Below are positions 36,873 through 45,985 of a DNA stretch of 64,000 bases, in pieces. The translations under genes were made by a program, and so were the position numbers. The notes beneath the pieces are model-generated. The model was not told where the DNA came from. It saw nothing but the letters and a program-made list of their open reading frames with translations, and did not search any database. Origin of the DNA: RYN-230 sp963837335 (GTDB lineage: Bacteria; Actinomycetota; Actinomycetes; Streptosporangiales; Streptosporangiaceae). Numbering within the stretch: the stretch's first letter is position 1; each line of letters begins with the position of its first letter. The stretch is taken from assembly GCA_963837335.1 (NCBI GenBank), contig CAWINS010000032.1, positions 62,001-126,000 on the forward strand. The letters are read 5' to 3'.

Positions 36873-38531
36873 ATGAGTGCGCTGCAGGCCCGCCGCACAG
36901 GCGGTTCGGATGCCGGCCGGTGGTGGGCGCTGATCGCCATCTCGGCCAGCGTGCTGGTCGTCGGGCTCGACCTGACCGTGCTCAACCTGGCCCTGCCGGT
37001 CCTGTCGGCCCAGTTGCACGCGTCCACCACGGACCTCCAGTGGTTCTCGGCGTCCTACAGCCTGGTGCTGGCTGCGGCCCTGCTGCCCGCCGGGCTGCTG
37101 GGCGACCGCGTCGGGCGCAAGAAGATGCTGCTGATCGCGCTGGTGGTGTTCGGGGCCAGTTCGGCCGCGTGCGCCTTCGCCGGGTCTCCGGGCGAGCTGA
37201 TCGCGGCCCGCGCCGTGCTCGGCCTCGGCGCGGCGGTGATCTTCCCGATGTCGATCGCCGTGCTGCCCGTGCTCTTCGCCCCGGACGAGCAGCCCCGGGC
37301 CATCGCGGTGGTGATGGGAGCGACGTTCCTCGCCTTCCCCATCGGCCCGCTGCTGGGCGGCTGGCTGCTGGACAACTTCTGGTGGGGCTCGGTCTTCCTG
37401 ATCAACGTGCCGGTCGTCGTGCTCGCGCTGGTCGCCGTGGGCCTGCTGATGCCCGAGTCGCACGGCGCCCGGAGCAGCCGGATCGACATCCCCGGGATCA
37501 TCCTGTCTAGCCTGGGGCTGGCCGGGGTGACCTACGGCTGCATCAAGGCGGGTGCGGACGGCTGGGGTAACCCGGTCGCGCTGGTCACCATCCTGGGCGG
37601 GGCCGCGGTGCTGGCCGTGTTCGTGGCCTGGGAGCGCCGGGCCGGCCGGCAGGGGATGGCCCTGGTCCAGCTGGAGCTGTTCCGCTCGGCCGCCTTCACC
37701 TGGGGCACGATCCTGACCACGTTCGTCTCGTTCGCGATGTTCGGCATCCTGTTCGCGATGCCGCAGTACTTCCAGGGAGTCCGCGGCCTGGACTCGCTCG
37801 CCACCGGGCTGCGGATGCTGCCGATGATCGGCGGCATGGTGATCGGCATGATCGGCGGCACCCGGCTGCAGACGCCGCCGAAGGGCCCGGACGGCCGCCC
37901 CGCCGGAGATGCCCCGGTCGGTCCCAAGATCCTGGTCATGTCGGGCTTCGTGGTCATGGCCGCGGGCCTGGCCGTGGGCGCCACCACCAGCGCGGCCAGC
38001 GGGACCGCGTTCACCGCGACCTGGTACGCGGTGGCCGGGCTGGGCCTGGGACTGGCCATGCCGGCCGCCATGAACGCCGCGCTGGGCGCACTGTCCGCGG
38101 AGCGCAGCGGATCCGGGTCCGCGCTGATCACCGCGATGCGCCAGGTGGGGGCCACGATCGGGGTCGCGGTGCTGGGCACCGTCCTGCTGTCGGCCTACCG
38201 CAGCCAGCTCGACCTGGGCGGGCTCCCGGCCGCCGCCGCCGGGGCGGCGCGGACCGGGGTCATCGCCGGAGTGGACGTGGCGCTGCACCTGCACTCGGCC
38301 GCCCTGCTCGACTCGGTGCGCGCCGCGTTCTCGCACGGCCTGGACGTCATGCTGGCCGTGTGCGCGGGCATCGCCGGGCTCAGCGCCCTGCTCGCGCTGG
38401 CCTTCCTGCCCCGCCGGGCGCGAGCAGGCGGCCGCCCCGCGGACCAGGCCGTGACGGCCGGGTCCGGCGCTCCGCTCGCGCCGGCGTCCCCGGGCGGGCA
38501 GGATCAAGGGCATGAGCACGTACGACGCTGA
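36873..38531 (+). CDS. MFS drug exporter, DHA2 (EmrB/QacA) family
   Basis: Proton-driven exporter of about 552 residues with some 14 predicted membrane helices. Family signs are LDLTVLNLALPVLSAQLHAS in helix 1, WFSASYSLVLAAALLPAGLLGDRVGRKKML (motif A in the 2-3 loop) and the motif-C-like GPLLGGWLLDN. ATG 36873 is chosen as the start. The gene overlaps the TetR regulator by 20 bp, forming an exporter-regulator operon. The substrate cannot be predicted. Confidence 0.92.
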   Translation: MSALQARRTGGSDAGRWWALIAISASVLVVGLDLTVLNLALPVLSAQLHASTTDLQWFSASYSLVLAAALLPAGLLGDRVGRKKMLLIALVVFGASSAACAFAGSPGELIAARAVLGLGAAVIFPMSIAVLPVLFAPDEQPRAIAVVMGATFLAFPIGPLLGGWLLDNFWWGSVFLINVPVVVLALVAVGLLMPESHGARSSRIDIPGIILSSLGLAGVTYGCIKAGADGWGNPVALVTILGGAAVLAVFVAWERRAGRQGMALVQLELFRSAAFTWGTILTTFVSFAMFGILFAMPQYFQGVRGLDSLATGLRMLPMIGGMVIGMIGGTRLQTPPKGPDGRPAGDAPVGPKILVMSGFVVMAAGLAVGATTSAASGTAFTATWYAVAGLGLGLAMPAAMNAALGALSAERSGSGSALITAMRQVGATIGVAVLGTVLLSAYRSQLDLGGLPAAAAGAARTGVIAGVDVALHLHSAALLDSVRAAFSHGLDVMLAVCAGIAGLSALLALAFLPRRARAGGRPADQAVTAGSGAPLAPASPGGQDQGHEHVRR

Positions 38532-39120
38532 CCAGCCCGGGCTGCGGGAACGCAAGAAAGCCAAGACGCGTGCCTCGATCCGGGAGCACGCGTTGCGGCT
38601 GTTCCGGGAGCAGGGGTACGCCGCCACCCGGGTCGAGCAGATCGCCGAGGCGGCCGAGGTGTCCCCGGCGACGTTCTACCGGTACTTCCCGACCAAGGAA
38701 GACGTGGTCCTGCAGGACGATATGGACGTGCTGACCTTCGAGGCACTGAAGGCCCAGCCGGCCGGGCTCAGCCCGCTCGCCGCGGTGCGCGGCGCCGTGG
38801 TCTCCGCACTGGCCGGATTCACCCAGGAGGAACGCGAGCGGTTCAAGCAGACCACCGAGCTGACCATGGCCGTGCCGGAGATCCGGGCCCGGGCGCTGGA
38901 CGAGTTCGCCCGCACCATCGACATCATCGCCGCGGTGCTGGCCCGGCGGGCGGACCGGAAAGCCGACGATGCCGTGGTGCGCGCGCTGGCCGGAGCGATC
39001 ATCGGAGTGATCTTGGCCAGCACGCTGCCGGTCCTGGAGGGGGGTCAGATGGACCTCGATACCATGTTCGCGTCCATTGACGCCGGCCTGGCCCAGCTGG
39101 AGGCGGGCTTCCCCCTCTGA
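38512..39120 (+). CDS. TetR-family transcriptional regulator
   Basis: 202 residues, with an N-terminal HTH (ASIREHALRLFREQGYAATRVEQIAEAAEVSPATFYRYFPTKEDVV) and a helical ligand-binding C-terminus. The start ATG 38512 lies inside the end of the MFS gene. It most likely represses its own operon through the inverted repeat at 36808-36824 and is released by a substrate of the exporter. Confidence 0.92.
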   Translation: MSTYDADQPGLRERKKAKTRASIREHALRLFREQGYAATRVEQIAEAAEVSPATFYRYFPTKEDVVLQDDMDVLTFEALKAQPAGLSPLAAVRGAVVSALAGFTQEERERFKQTTELTMAVPEIRARALDEFARTIDIIAAVLARRADRKADDAVVRALAGAIIGVILASTLPVLEGGQMDLDTMFASIDAGLAQLEAGFPL

Positions 39121-39148
39121 CCAGCGCGCGGCCCGTCAGAGCCCAGCG

Positions 39149-39778
39149 TCACCGCACGTCGCGCGGGCGGAACTGCACGCTGATCCGCGGGCCGGTGGGC
39201 CGGGCCGTCTTCGGCACCGAGTGTTCCCAGGTGCGCTGGCAGCTGCCGCCCATCACCAGCAGGTCGCCGTGGCCGATCTCGTGGCGCAGCGCCGGGCCGC
39301 CGCCCCGGGGCCGGAGCAGCAGGGCCCGCGGCGCGCCCAGGGACAGGATGGCCACCACGGTGTCCTCCTTGGCCCCCCGGCCGATCCGGTCGCCGTGCCA
39401 GGCCACACTGTCCCGGCCGTCCCGGTACAGGCACAGACCCGCTGTGCAGAACGGCTCCCCCAGCTCGGGCCCGTAGTGCCGGTCCAGCGCGGCCCGCGCC
39501 TGCGCCAGCGCCGGATCGGGCAGGGCCGCACCCTCGCCGTAGAAGCACAGCAGCCGGGGCACCTCGACCACGCGGTCGTACATCCGCCGCCGTTCCTCGC
39601 GCCACGGCACGGCATCGCGCAGCCGTTCGAACAGGACGTCGGCGCCCGTCATCCAGCCGGGCCTGATGTCCACCCACGCGCCGCGATCGAGCATGGTCCG
39701 GTGCACCGACGCGCCGAGCGGCCCCGGAGCCGACTCGTCACTCAGGTCGAGCAGGGATCCCTGCAGGGCAGTCTCCAT
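39149..39778 (-). CDS. AlkB-like 2-oxoglutarate/Fe(II) dioxygenase
   Basis: About 209 residues. The iron site is WHGDRIG (His-x-Asp) and TWEHSVPK (second His), and 2-oxoglutarate would be held by the Arg of PRISVQFRPR. FCTAGLCLYRDGRDSVAWHGD is the AlkB signature region. Such proteins remove alkyl groups from damaged DNA or RNA bases. ATG 39778 is preferred; TTG 39796 gives six more residues. It is convergent with the TetR gene. Confidence 0.9.
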   Translation of the reverse strand: METALQGSLLDLSDESAPGPLGASVHRTMLDRGAWVDIRPGWMTGADVLFERLRDAVPWREERRRMYDRVVEVPRLLCFYGEGAALPDPALAQARAALDRHYGPELGEPFCTAGLCLYRDGRDSVAWHGDRIGRGAKEDTVVAILSLGAPRALLLRPRGGGPALRHEIGHGDLLVMGGSCQRTWEHSVPKTARPTGPRISVQFRPRDVR

Positions 39779-39985
39779 GCGCCCAGGATACGACAAATCA
39801 AATATGTGTTCGACCTGGTCATCCGACCGCCGTCCGCTGCGTCACCGAAGGCCGCCGGTCGGCGCGACGCGCTCCCGCACCTCCACACCGGCGGCCGGGC
39901 GAGCCACGCGGCCCCATGCGGACCGCCCGGCCTCGGCGCGCCTCACGCCGCCGTACGTCTGGACCGCCGCAGGCCCGGGCCATTA

Positions 39986-40013
39986 TTGACAGTTCATTAC
40001 TTGAAATTAGATG
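39986..40013 (+). promoter_or_regulatory. candidate promoter of the GH3 gene
   Basis: TTGACA (39986-39991) is followed after 16 bp by TAGATG (40008-40013) in an AT-rich stretch of about 50 bp that stands out from the GC-rich surroundings. The -10 lacks the final T, so the exact -10 is uncertain. Confidence 0.4.
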
Positions 40014-40025
40014 CGTTTTTAATAG

Positions 40026-40060
40026 CGTCTTGTCCCACGGAAGTAAGCGGCGACAAGACG
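40026..40060 (+). promoter_or_regulatory. leader stem-loop abutting the GH3 ribosome site
   Basis: CGTCTTGTC (40026-40034) pairs perfectly with GACAAGACG (40052-40060) around a 17-nt loop. The AAGGAG ribosome site starts at the very next base. The structure sits in the predicted 5' leader and could influence mRNA stability or translation, or be a DNA operator. Confidence 0.55.
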
Positions 40061-40072
40061 AAGGAGTCGGCC

Positions 40073-42514
40073 ATGCACGACATCCGTGGTCTTACCCGAG
40101 GGATAAACGGCATTACCGGAGCCCGCCTCCGCAGGCCAATCACCGCCTCATTACTGGCCATCGGGCTGGTCACCGCGCTATCGGCGTCCGCCGTGGCCAA
40201 GACGACCCCATCGGCCAGCAGCCAGCCGACCTACCTGAACGCCAGCGCCCCGGTCTCGGCGCGGGTCGGCGACCTGCTCGGCCGGATGACGCTGCCGGAG
40301 AAGATCGGCCAGATGGTGCAGATCGAGCAGAGCAACGTCACCGATACGACCAGCGCCTGCACCAGCCAGGGCGGGTTCAACCTGCCCAACCCCACGTGCG
40401 AGCAGAAGATCTTCGTGGACGACAATGTCGGCTCGATCCTGGCCGGCGGGTCCGACGTCCCCATCGACACCACCGGGAAGGGTGGCCCAGGCAACACCGG
40501 CCTGGACTGGGCCACCGAGTACAACACCATGCAGAGCTACGCGATCAAGCACTCGCGGCTGCACATCCCGGTCATCTTCGGCGTGGACGCCGTCCACGGC
40601 TTCGGCCACCCCTGGCAGGCGCCGCTGTTCCCGCAGTCGATCGGGATGGGCGCCACCTGGGACCCCTCCGCCGCCCAGGCGGGTGGCGAGGTCACCGCGA
40701 ACGCGCTCCGCGCCACCGGGTGGAACTGGGACTTCGCCCCCGTGCAGGACATAGCCCGGGACAACCGCTGGGGACGGTACTACGAGACCTGGTCTGAGGA
40801 GCCGACGCTCGCCGCCGCCATGGGCGCGGCGAACGTGCGCGGCCTGCAGAGCGGCGGCGCGGGCGGGCTGAAGGTCACCGCCACCGTGAAGCACTTCGCT
40901 GGATACTCGGGGTCGATCAACGGCCACGACCGGGTGCAGGCCGACGTGCCCATCCGCGAACTGCAGGATTTGTACCTGCCGTCGTACGCGGGCGCGATCA
41001 ACGCGAATGCGGGCACGGTCATGGTGGACTCCGGCTCGGTCAACGGGATTCCCGCGACCGCGTCGCACTACCTGCTGACCACGCAACTGCGCGACCGGAT
41101 GGGCTTCAAGGGCGTGGTGATCAGCGACTACGGTGACGTGGGCGCGCTCGCGACCACCTATCACATGGCCGCCGGCCTGGCCGGCGCGGCCGCCCTCGCC
41201 ATCAACGCCGGCGTCGACATGGCCATGCTGCCCTTCAACGCCGATCAGTGGCAGACCGCGGTCCAGGCGGACGTGGCCGACCACAGCGTCTCGGTGAGCC
41301 GGATCAACCAGGCCGTGTCGCGGATCCTCACGCTGAAGTTCCAGCTCGGCCTGTTCGACCACCCGACCGTCGACGCCAGCAAGGCGAGCGCCGCGGTGGA
41401 GTCGGGCCGGGACGTAACGCTGAAGGCAGCGCAGGAGTCGATGACCCTGCTGCGCAACCAGAACAACGCGCTGCCGCTCTCGGCGTCCAGCAAGCTGGTC
41501 GTCACCGGGCCGAGCGCCGACTCGATGACCAACCAGCTGGGCGGGTGGAGCGTGGCCTGGCAGGGCGTCTTCGGATCCGGACACGTGTGCTGCACCGGGC
41601 CGGCCAACCAGATCCCGCCGGGCACCACGGTGCTCAAGGGCCTGCAGGCCGCGGACCCGAACGTGACCTACGCGACCGACCAGGCCACGGCGGTGAGCGA
41701 CGCCAAATCGGCGGACGCCGTCGTGGTCGCGGTGGGCGAGAAGGCCTACGCCGAGGGTCTGGGCGACAACCCCTCGCCGCAACTGGCACCCGATCAGCAG
41801 ACCCTGATCAGTGCCCTCGAGGCGACCGGCAAGCCGGTGATCGTCGTGGTGATCGCGGGCCGGCCGCTGGGCCTCGGCCCGGCCGAGAACGCCAGCGCGG
41901 TGCTGATGGCCTACCAGGGCAGCACCGAGGCGGGCACCGCGGTGGCCGACACCATCTTCGGCAAGATCGACCCCAGCGGGAAGCTGCCCGTGACGTGGCC
42001 GTCCGACGCCTCCACGACCGGCGCGGACTTCAACACCGGGGCGCCGTCACCGCTGGGCGACCAGCCGAAGACGTTCGACCAGCTGCCCTACACCGGCTCG
42101 GGCCCGGGCAGCGGCTACAACCCGCTCTACCCGTTCGCCTTCGGGCTTTCCTACACCACGTTCAAGGTCAGCGGGCTGTCCGCGACCAGCAGCGTGTCCC
42201 GCAACGGCACGGTGACCGCCCAGTTCACCGTGGCCAACACGGGTAGCAAGGCGGGCACCGACATCGTGCCGGTGTACGTCCACCAGCCGGTCAGCGTGGT
42301 ACTGGTCCCGGATCAGCGGCTCGCGGGGTTCACCCGGGTGACGCTGAACGCCGGGCAGTCCAAGACCGTCAAGGTGTCGTTCCCCGTCTCGGTCCTGGCC
42401 GTGACCCCGGGTGACGTCGAGTCCGACAGCCCGCCGGCCGTGGAGACCGGCGCCTACCAGGTGCAGCTCGGCACCCCGGCCACGGCCAGCGCGGACTTCA
42501 CGGTCCACAGCTGA
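40073..42514 (+). CDS. secreted GH3 beta-glycosidase
   Basis: Retaining exo-glycosidase (beta-glucosidase or beta-xylosidase type), 813 residues. ATG 40073 follows AAGGAG. An N-terminal signal peptide (RRPITASLLAIGLVTALSASAVA) marks export. The TIM-barrel domain has KIGQMVQIEQS, VIFGVDAVHG, FAPVQDIARDNRWGR and KHFAGYSG; the nucleophile is the Asp of GVVISDYGD. The alpha/beta sandwich domain (about 440-660) and a C-terminal Fn3-like domain (about 700-813) follow. It is not beside the arabinose genes, and its sugar specificity is unknown. Confidence 0.93.
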   Translation: MHDIRGLTRGINGITGARLRRPITASLLAIGLVTALSASAVAKTTPSASSQPTYLNASAPVSARVGDLLGRMTLPEKIGQMVQIEQSNVTDTTSACTSQGGFNLPNPTCEQKIFVDDNVGSILAGGSDVPIDTTGKGGPGNTGLDWATEYNTMQSYAIKHSRLHIPVIFGVDAVHGFGHPWQAPLFPQSIGMGATWDPSAAQAGGEVTANALRATGWNWDFAPVQDIARDNRWGRYYETWSEEPTLAAAMGAANVRGLQSGGAGGLKVTATVKHFAGYSGSINGHDRVQADVPIRELQDLYLPSYAGAINANAGTVMVDSGSVNGIPATASHYLLTTQLRDRMGFKGVVISDYGDVGALATTYHMAAGLAGAAALAINAGVDMAMLPFNADQWQTAVQADVADHSVSVSRINQAVSRILTLKFQLGLFDHPTVDASKASAAVESGRDVTLKAAQESMTLLRNQNNALPLSASSKLVVTGPSADSMTNQLGGWSVAWQGVFGSGHVCCTGPANQIPPGTTVLKGLQAADPNVTYATDQATAVSDAKSADAVVVAVGEKAYAEGLGDNPSPQLAPDQQTLISALEATGKPVIVVVIAGRPLGLGPAENASAVLMAYQGSTEAGTAVADTIFGKIDPSGKLPVTWPSDASTTGADFNTGAPSPLGDQPKTFDQLPYTGSGPGSGYNPLYPFAFGLSYTTFKVSGLSATSSVSRNGTVTAQFTVANTGSKAGTDIVPVYVHQPVSVVLVPDQRLAGFTRVTLNAGQSKTVKVSFPVSVLAVTPGDVESDSPPAVETGAYQVQLGTPATASADFTVHS

Positions 42515-42585
42515 TCCAGCCGGACCCGAGTCCAGTCTGGCTCCCGGCCCAGCCAGGGCCGTGATCCAGGCTGGCCCCCCGGGAC

Positions 42586-42624
42586 GCTTCCGCCGGCCAC
42601 TCCCCCGGAGTGGCCGGCGGAAGC
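42586..42624 (+). terminator. hairpin terminator after the GH3 gene
   Basis: A 16-bp perfect stem (42586-42601 with 42609-42624) and 7-nt loop (CCCCCGG) lie 71 bp after the GH3 stop. No T tract follows, so it may be a GC-rich, T-independent terminator. Confidence 0.6.
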
Positions 42625-42805
42625 CCTTGGGGCCCGCCTGCTGAGCCTCCCCGCCCCGGCCAGGCAGGTCCGGGCGCAACTCAGGCCCTTCGACTCTGAG
42701 CCGGTGCGGCCAGGCGGCGGATACTTGGCCGCGGACATCACGGATGTTCCCCGGTCCGCGGGCCAGAGCGGCGCGGCCTGGCAGCGAGCGGAGGGCGGCA
42801 GCGAG

Positions 42806-43243
42806 ATGGCGGAGTTCGCGGTAGCGGTCGTGGAACCGCTCGATGAGGCGGAGTGCCTGCAGTTGATTTCAGCGGGCGGCATCGGCCGGATCGGATACAC
42901 GGGCCGGTATGGGCCTACCGTGCTGCCGGTCAATTTTGTGCTGTACGAGCAGGCCGTCGTATTCCGGACCGGCCAGGACAGCCCGATGGGGGAGGATCTG
43001 CGGACCGGCATAGCCGACGCGGATTACGTCGTGGCTTTCGAGGTTGACGAGATCAGCCAGGCCACCCGGGAAGGGTGGAGCATCCTCATCCAAGGGTCGG
43101 CTCAGCACGTTGATTCCGACCACGAGCGAGCGCACGTGATGCAGTCGGGCGTCGAGGCATGGCCAGGCGGGGAGAAAGACCTGTTTATCCGCATCCCCCC
43201 GACCCGCATCACCGGCCGGCGTATTCGCAGGCCCCGTTCATAG
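42806..43243 (+). CDS. pyridoxamine 5'-phosphate oxidase-family flavoprotein
   Basis: About 145 residues from ATG 42806. It has a split beta-barrel flavin-binding fold: LISAGGIGRIGYTGRYGPTVLPVNFVLYEQAVVFRTGQDSPMGEDL is typical of small actinobacterial PPOX-class proteins, and a C-terminal IRIPPTRITGRRI closes the barrel. Members bind FMN or F420, and several are under DosR control in mycobacteria; here no such site was found. Substrate unknown. Confidence 0.85.
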   Translation: MAEFAVAVVEPLDEAECLQLISAGGIGRIGYTGRYGPTVLPVNFVLYEQAVVFRTGQDSPMGEDLRTGIADADYVVAFEVDEISQATREGWSILIQGSAQHVDSDHERAHVMQSGVEAWPGGEKDLFIRIPPTRITGRRIRRPRS

Positions 43244-43410
43244 ACTTCCGTCATTCCAGGTTCCGCAGCACCCTGGCCGTCATGGCCGGGACCGGAGACC
43301 CTGGTCACGCCGACCTGCTCGCGGGCACGCGCTGGTGATCAAAAACTTGTTCGATACAAAATCGCGTGGCCTGCCGCCCCCGCCCGGCTGCGAGCCCTAG
43401 AGTGTGCTGC

Positions 43411-44088
43411 GTGGCAGGCCGAGAGCTAGGCGAGATCGTCGAGGCGGGCTGGGCCGAGGCCCTGGCCCCGGTGGCGGACCAGATCAGCGCGATGGGTGAC
43501 TTCCTGCGGGCCGAAGTGGCCGCCGGGCGCCGTTACCTGCCCGCGGGCGACCGGGTGCTGCGCGCGTTCCAGCAGCCGTTCGCCGACGTGCGGGTGCTGA
43601 TCGTCGGCCAGGATCCGTACCCGACGCCGGGGAATCCAGTGGGCTTGAGCTTCTCGGTCGCGCCGGACGTGCGGCGGCTGCCGCCCAGCCTGATCAACAT
43701 CTTCCGCGAGTACACCGCGGACCTGGGCTACCCGTCGCCGTCGAACGGTGATCTCACCCCGTGGACCGACCGCGGCGTGCTGCTGCTGAACCGGGTCCTC
43801 ACCGTCGAACCCCGCAAGCCAGGCTCGCACCGCGGCCGCGGCTGGGAAGAGGTCACCGACCAGGCCATCCGGGCCCTGGCCGGGCGGCAGTCGCCGCTGG
43901 TGGCGATCCTCTGGGGCCGCGACGCGCGGGACCTGGCGCCGCTGCTGGCCGGGGTGCCGCTGATCGAGTCGCCGCACCCCAGCCCGAACTCCGCCGACCG
44001 GGGGTTCTTCGGCTCCCGGCCGTTCAGCCGGGCCAGCGCGCTGCTGGAGGAGCAGGGCGCCGGCGGCATCGACTGGAAACTGCCTTAG
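43411..44088 (+). CDS. ung: uracil-DNA glycosylase, family 1
   Basis: Removes uracil from DNA in base-excision repair. 225 residues from GTG 43411 (GTG 43402 is also possible). The catalytic Asp68 is in VGQDPYPTPGNPVGLSFS, the uracil-binding and aromatic residues follow, and the Leu/His loop is SPHPSPNSADRGFFGSRPFS. The frame is complete and undamaged. The gene stands alone. Confidence 0.95.
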   Translation: MAGRELGEIVEAGWAEALAPVADQISAMGDFLRAEVAAGRRYLPAGDRVLRAFQQPFADVRVLIVGQDPYPTPGNPVGLSFSVAPDVRRLPPSLINIFREYTADLGYPSPSNGDLTPWTDRGVLLLNRVLTVEPRKPGSHRGRGWEEVTDQAIRALAGRQSPLVAILWGRDARDLAPLLAGVPLIESPHPSPNSADRGFFGSRPFSRASALLEEQGAGGIDWKLP

Positions 44089-44313
44089 CCCCATCCGCGC
44101 CGCGCCCCTGGCCGCCTCGGCCCGTCCGCTTCCCTGACCGTCAGCCGCCGCAACGAAAACCTCACCTCCAGCTCACCCTCCCGTCTGGCAGGAATGTTGA
44201 GCGATCAACTATCGTTAGGTGAAGTGCGGCCCGCAGAAGGCTGGGAACGGCAACGGCCGGGCGCGTGAACGTGCCATCTAGGCTGGTCGACGAGGCTTAA
44301 CAGAGGAGATGTC

Positions 44314-45312
44314 ATGCCAGCGGTGACTGTAGAGGACATCCTGGTCCTGCCCCGGGTTCCCGAGCCCGACGCCGCGATCGCGGCCGAGCGGCCGGTCGTG
44401 TCGGTGACCACCGCGCCGTCCGGCTTCGAGGGCGAGGGCTTCCCGGTCCGCCGGGCCTTCGCGGGCGTGGACCTGGGGCAGCTGGACCCGTTCATCCACA
44501 TGGACCAGATGGGCGAGGTCGAGTACGCGCCCGGTGAGCCCAAGGGCACGCCGTGGCACCCGCACCGCGGGTTCGAGACCGTCACGTACATCATCGACGG
44601 CGTGTTCCGCCACCAGGACTCCAACGGCGGCGGCGGCCTGATCACCAACGGCGACACCCAGTGGATGACCGCGGGCGGCGGGATCCTGCACATCGAGGAG
44701 CCCCCCGAGGAACTGGTCATGAGCGGCGGGCTGTTCCACGGCTTCCAGCTGTGGGTCAACCTGCCGCGGAGCCTCAAGATGACGGCCCCGCGCTACCAGG
44801 ACATCCGCGCCCAGCAGGTGTCGCTGCTGTCCTCGGCCGACGGCGGCGCGCTGATCCGGGTCATCGCCGGCGACCTGGCCGGGCACCCCGGCCCCGGCGT
44901 CACCCACACCCCCATCAGCCTGCTGCACGTGACCCTGCAGCCCGGCGCCCAGCTGCACCTGCCCTGGCGCAGCGACTTCAACGCGCTGGTCTACGTGCTG
45001 GGCGGCTCCGGCACGGTCGGCCCGGACCACCGTCCGGTCCGCACCGGGCAGCTCACGGTGTTCGGCGCGGGCGACGCGCTGACCGTGAACGCCGCCCGGA
45101 CCCAGGAGGGACCCGGCCACGAGCTGGACATCCTGGTCCTCGGCGGGCAGCCGATCCGGGAGCCGGTCGCCGCGTACGGCCCGTTCGTGATGAACACGCG
45201 GGAGGAGCTGGTGCAGGCGTTCGAGGACTTCCAGGCGGGCCGGCTGGGCAGCATCCCCGCCGAGCACGCCCAGGTCCCGGCGGACCCCCACCCCGGCCAC
45301 GACGTCCTGTAA
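44314..45312 (+). CDS. pirin-family bicupin protein
   Basis: 332 residues from ATG 44314, after GAGGAG. The N-terminal cupin carries the metal ligands in WHPHRGFETVTYIIDG and GGGILHIEEPPEE; the C-terminal cupin contains HVTLQPGAQLHLPWR. Bacterial pirins bind iron and act as quercetinases or as redox regulators of metabolic enzymes; the role here is unknown. Upstream, GTTGA (44196-44200) and TCAAC (44205-44209) form a short inverted repeat that might be an operator. Confidence 0.9.
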   Translation: MPAVTVEDILVLPRVPEPDAAIAAERPVVSVTTAPSGFEGEGFPVRRAFAGVDLGQLDPFIHMDQMGEVEYAPGEPKGTPWHPHRGFETVTYIIDGVFRHQDSNGGGGLITNGDTQWMTAGGGILHIEEPPEELVMSGGLFHGFQLWVNLPRSLKMTAPRYQDIRAQQVSLLSSADGGALIRVIAGDLAGHPGPGVTHTPISLLHVTLQPGAQLHLPWRSDFNALVYVLGGSGTVGPDHRPVRTGQLTVFGAGDALTVNAARTQEGPGHELDILVLGGQPIREPVAAYGPFVMNTREELVQAFEDFQAGRLGSIPAEHAQVPADPHPGHDVL

Positions 45313-45336
45313 CCCCACTCGCCAACCGAGATCATT

Positions 45337-45382
45337 CAGCGCGGTGCATTGTGCGTCCCAGCACGCACACTGCACCGCGCTG
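45337..45382. terminator. 20-bp hairpin after the pirin gene
   Basis: The arms 45337-45356 and 45363-45382 pair with a single T-C mismatch around a 6-nt loop. It lies 25 bp after the pirin stop and between convergent genes, so it may terminate transcription from both sides. Confidence 0.6.
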
Positions 45383-45616
45383 ACGTGCGGGCAGCGCCGA
45401 CATCTCACGTATGTGGTGCGCCCAGAGGAGTGTTTTGTCCCGGTTCGGCGACACTAGATACGTGAAACGTGGACGGGCGGGGCCGGTGTGACTGGGGGGA
45501 TTACCGTCATTTCTCCGTGGTACGGCCGCGTCACGTACATGCCTTCTCGCTTCTGCCGGGCACACGGACCGCCTGAGCTGGTAACCAAGCCGCCGGGTCC
45601 GCCACCTGCGCCCGGG
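45383..45616. other. non-coding spacer between convergent genes
   Basis: With the preceding hairpin this makes a gap of about 304 bases without a supported gene. ACGT-containing words recur (CACGTATGTGG, TACGTGAAACGT, TCACGTACATG), but I see no convincing promoter or RNA. Confidence 0.4.
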
Positions 45617-45985
45617 CTAGCTGCTCTTGGTGGGCACCGGCTGCCGGCCTGACGGCCGGCTGGTCGGGACGGCCGACGGAGAGGTGGCGGTGGCGGAGGG
45701 CACCGGCGCCGGCGTGCTCACCGCCGGCTGCGTCGCCGGCTCGGTGGAGGCCGGGACCGGATGGCCAGCCGGCCGGTCCGGCGCCGGGGGCCCGCCCCCG
45801 GCCACGCCGGACAGGATGCCCCCGGTGATGGCCCCCGCCACGGCCAGGCCGGCCACCGTGCCGCCCACCATCCGCCGGCGCCGGCGCTGGTCGCCGCGCC
45901 GGATGATCTCGGCCGCCGGCAGCGGCCGCGCCTGTTCCGCACCCTGATCGGCGAGCCGGTGCAGCTCGTCACCGAGCTCAGACAT
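45617..45985 (-). CDS. single-pass membrane partner of the sigma factor
   Basis: About 122 residues from ATG 45985. The cytoplasmic N-terminus (MSELGDELHRLADQGAEQARPLPAAEIIRRGDQRRRRR) is followed by one membrane helix (MVGGTVAGLAVAGAITGGIL) and an extracellular Pro/Ser/Thr-rich tail. Its start overlaps the sigma factor stop by 8 bp, so it is translationally coupled. This is the usual arrangement for a membrane anti-sigma or accessory protein, but no zinc anti-sigma motif (HxxxCxxC) is present. Confidence 0.75.
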   Translation of the reverse strand: MSELGDELHRLADQGAEQARPLPAAEIIRRGDQRRRRRMVGGTVAGLAVAGAITGGILSGVAGGGPPAPDRPAGHPVPASTEPATQPAVSTPAPVPSATATSPSAVPTSRPSGRQPVPTKSS

